DNA of 64,000 nucleotides from Cannabis sativa (taxonomy: Eukaryota; Streptophyta; Magnoliopsida; Rosales; Cannabaceae). Shown piece after piece: positions 61,267 to 64,000 of the stretch; position 1 is the first letter of the stretch; every line of letters begins with the position of its first letter. The stretch is from positions 46,371,686 through 46,435,685 of the forward strand of contig NC_083604.1 in the NCBI RefSeq assembly GCF_029168945.1. The letters are read 5' to 3'. The position numbers were made by a program, and so were the translations under genes. The notes beneath the pieces were generated by a model that was not told the DNA's origin, made no database searches, and saw nothing but the letters and a program-made list of their open reading frames with translations.

Positions 61267-61432
61267 ATGGCTTGAGGTTAGTGCTTCCGCTCATCTTTTA
61301 TCATCATCTTTTTCTTTAATTTAGCAAAGGTTCTATAGATTTATGATTTAGGGTTTTCTATATTAAAGAACTTTTAGGAATATGTTTAGATCTGTGATTT
61401 ATATATTTCTTGAGTGTTTTATAAATCCTAAC

Positions 61433-61650
61433 ACATATATCAACAAATAACAAACACGATAAATAACACACAATAAACACAATTAAAAATTGGACAGAGT
61501 TTTTTTTTTTTCTATTATATTTTTTAATTTTATAAGTACCTATATCAATAAATAAAAAATATAATAAACAACTACCAATAAATATAATTAAAAATTGGAC
61601 AGAGTTTCCTTTGTTTCTATAATATTTTTCATTCTCATATATTATATATC
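61433..61650. repeat. Two tandem copies of an AT-rich repeat with AAAAATTGGACAGAGTTT core
   Basis: The core occurs at about 61484 and 61589, in units of about 105-120 bp that include TTTCTATAATATTTT. A third, truncated copy (AAAAATTGGGCAAAGTTTCC) lies at 39933, just left of the possible small LTR, so that repeat and the LTR-like unit are associated. Confidence 0.6.
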
Positions 61651-62792
61651 TACAAATAACAAAGGGGTTTTTTTAATATTATACATGAAAATAATTTTAT
61701 TTACAAAAATACCTTTAAGAAAATTATTTGCACAAATATCGTTGTGCCACATCAGCATACATACCGAATTCCAAAAAAATTACCGAAAATGGAAAATCTC
61801 GTTTTCAGAAATTTTTCGCTTTTTGGGAGTTTTGAAAAAGTAACCTTTTAGTTACTTTTAATGTGAATAAGATATCAATTGGTTATTTCTCTATTAAAGA
61901 ATTTATTTTAGAATTGTATTCATATATAAATAATAAAATAATCATTTTAATGTGTGAGAAACATATGTTTTTCTGTCTCTAAAAAATTACGACTAATATT
62001 AAAAGAATCTTTTTTGTTTCTTTTTTATATTTTCAAGCTATATTGTGTTATTTTATTGTTTAAGATACATTGAGATTATTATTTTTTTTAATGTAACTCA
62101 TATGATGTTTTAGATAACCAACAACAATAATTTCCTAAACAATTTGATATTTACATGCAGAGATGTAATTAATTTTAAAAAATATAGAATAACTTGTGAT
62201 GTTGTTGTATTGAATTTAAAGTACTATGTGATTGCCATATATTTATTTTAGAAACATATTAAAATTGTTACAAAATAAGTTAATTGTATAAGCTTATTAC
62301 TAACTTGTAAAATTGGTTGATATATAAATTTGGTTTAAGTTGAAAGTTGAATTATTTTTGTTAACTAGATACATAGAAAAGAAACTTAAAAGTTACTTTT
62401 TCAGGTCATTTGTTTCTGTAGTGGCGGAAAAATATATGCTTATCACATATCAAAATGATCATCATAAAAAATAAATTATAATGGTGCAATTTTTAAGTGA
62501 AAATAATAAATGGTTTAGCTGAAAAAACTTTTTAAAGTTTTGAAAAAAAAAATATATGTGTATATATATAATACTGTCACCTTTATTTACACATACAAAA
62601 AAAAAAAAGTTTTAGCTACTAGCTAGGCGAGAGAAAAAAACAGGAAAAGAAAAAGCATAAAAAACAATAGTTAGGGGTAAATAGTTTTTAATTTGAGTAT
62701 GTACATTTCAAAAATAATATAACAATTAACGGTATTTGAGGCAATAAAATGAGCAAAGAGAAATTCGTTAATATTTTAAAAATGAAGTTGAT
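61651..62792. other. AT-rich non-coding DNA
   Basis: No gene. Two mirrored motifs (GAAAAAGTAACCTTTTAG near 61846 and TTAAAAGTTACTTTTTC near 62386) may be decayed terminal repeats, but no target duplication was found. Confidence 0.4.
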
Positions 62793-62911
62793 ATGCGCAA
62801 TTCACTCAATAACAAATATCATACAAGAAGTTTCTTTCTTATATCTCCAGAGCACACAAATTTTCCAAAAGCTACTTCACTAAAACACACAAGTTTCAAC
62901 CTTCCACTATC

Positions 62912-62976
62912 ACCGCAACACACACTTAATTTCAAAACCTACTTCACTATAGATGAATATTTAAGATATTCAAACT
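62912..62976. repeat. Partial copy of the CACTA-internal dispersed repeat
   Basis: ACCTACTTCACTA.AGATGAATATTTAAGATATTCAAACTC matches the end of 43970-44150 and 48514-48694 closely. The surrounding sequence is not recognisable as CACTA. Confidence 0.7.
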
Positions 62977-63702
62977 CTTCTAAGATGAACAATATTATGT
63001 CGTTAAGTAAAGAAATGAGTGAATGTACACACCTCTTTCAATGAACCACCAAACAAACGTCACTTCGATTTGTAAAATGAATCCTTGCTAATTAAATCCA
63101 CACCTACAATATTAAAGTTTTACTATATTATCCAATATGTCAAGAAATATAATAATACCACATACATATTATAAAATTAAAGTTTTAGTAACACAATATA
63201 TATCATAAAACTATTTAAACAAAACTTTTTTTAATTGTTATTACTAATATACATATCACAAACTAAACTTTTCAATTTTATGTAACACTAAATACTAAAG
63301 TTAGTATATATTAAAACTTAAAGTTTAATCAACACAATTACCTTTTCTTTCAAATTAAAAAAAAAAAAACAAATTATATTTATATTTTCTACACATCCAA
63401 CATTTAAAAGGTTTCTAAGTTGTATCATATCTAATTAGCTAATAAACTAATAATATACAAACTTTTAAATTTAATATTACACTAAAAAAAATTATTACAC
63501 AATTATACAAAATAAAATTTAACTAATTTATATATATATATATATGTATATATTGCAACACTTAAAAATGAATAAACATTACTCTAGAATAACTAATTGT
63601 AAATTCCTAAAAAACAAAATTAAAAAAAAAAAAAAAAAAACTAACCATTAATAATATAAACTAGTTTTACTTGACTATTCCGCTAGTCTCACATTTCAAT
63701 AA

Positions 63703-63733
<31 letters not shown>

Positions 63734-64000
63734 CTTATACTTTACTATTAAATACCAACAAACACATATGTTATTTCCATTACCAATTTATACACAAAAC
63801 TTTTCACTAAACAAATTATTCACAACAACATAAATATCAATCATCCATCATATATACTAACTCTATAAAATTATATATACTCATATTTACTATTTAAACT
63901 ATCATGATAACTACAATATATACTTAGAACACTTATACAAATCATATACATAACCATTACAAATTTTAAAGAAAATATAAACTTTTAAAATCAACATTAG
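62977..64000. other. AT-rich non-coding DNA with simple repeats
   Basis: A (TA)n tracts at about 63530-63550 and 63710-63732 and an A-run at 63622-63641. No gene seen to the window end. Confidence 0.5.

Noticed and set aside
61846..62403. A MULE or MITE bounded by GAAAAAGTAACCTTTTAG-like inverted repeats
   Set aside because: The repeats are imperfect and no target duplication is found at either side.

Overview
The window is nuclear DNA from a flowering plant, most likely a eudicot with a large, repeat-rich genome. It holds one ordinary host gene, a two-exon pectin methylesterase on the minus strand (35331-37244). Nearly everything else is nested transposable elements and their remains. The repeat style would fit Cannabaceae or another Rosales member, but I cannot fix the species from sequence alone.

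Left block (1-18347): Copia LTR elements of one family nested in each other. An old + strand copy (1-283, 10191-10816, 12729-13041, then a 3' LTR) is broken by three insertions. These are a full-length minus-strand copy (284-10190, TSD GTCTA), a solo LTR of the same family (10817-12728, TSD AAGTT), and a 3.4-kb solo LTR of Gypsy type (14474-17894, TSD TAAGA) inside the 3' LTR. The full-length copy has well-preserved LTRs, PBS and PPT but no gag or pol, so it looks like a non-autonomous LARD-type element.

Second block (18348-34700): an old Mutator-like element (MULE). Its + strand transposase is decayed (about 18600-20372), with SWIM and CCHC zinc motifs still visible. Its tail-to-tail partner on the minus strand (about 34643 down to 20920) is a DUF1985-like plus Ulp1/C48 protease gene. 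A Tekay-type chromovirus (22221-31018, TSD GTAAC) sits inside an exon of that gene, and a 564-bp hAT-type element (32570-33133, TSD CTACCCTA) lies further upstream in it.

Third block (35166-40208): the pectinesterase gene and its upstream flank. The flank holds a 143-bp fold-back MITE, a GC-rich 36-bp tandem repeat, and a fragment of a CACTA transposase.

Fourth block (40209-61150): a 20.9-kb minus-strand Athila-type Gypsy element (TSD GTAGT) with gag, pol and a third ORF. A 7.9-kb CACTA element (42124-49978, TSD AAT) is inserted in it. The CACTA carries a broken TNPD transposase. Next to it is an apparently uninterrupted 11-exon second gene (740 codons) that joins a TNPA/PTTA-like protein to a C48 protease-like C-terminus. 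The remainder (61151-64000) is AT-rich with short repeats and no convincing gene.

Insertion order can be read from target-site duplications. Two unrelated DNA transposons in this window (MULE and CACTA) both carry Ulp1-like protease domains, and both appear to have lost the catalytic Asp. No tRNA, rRNA or CRISPR was seen.
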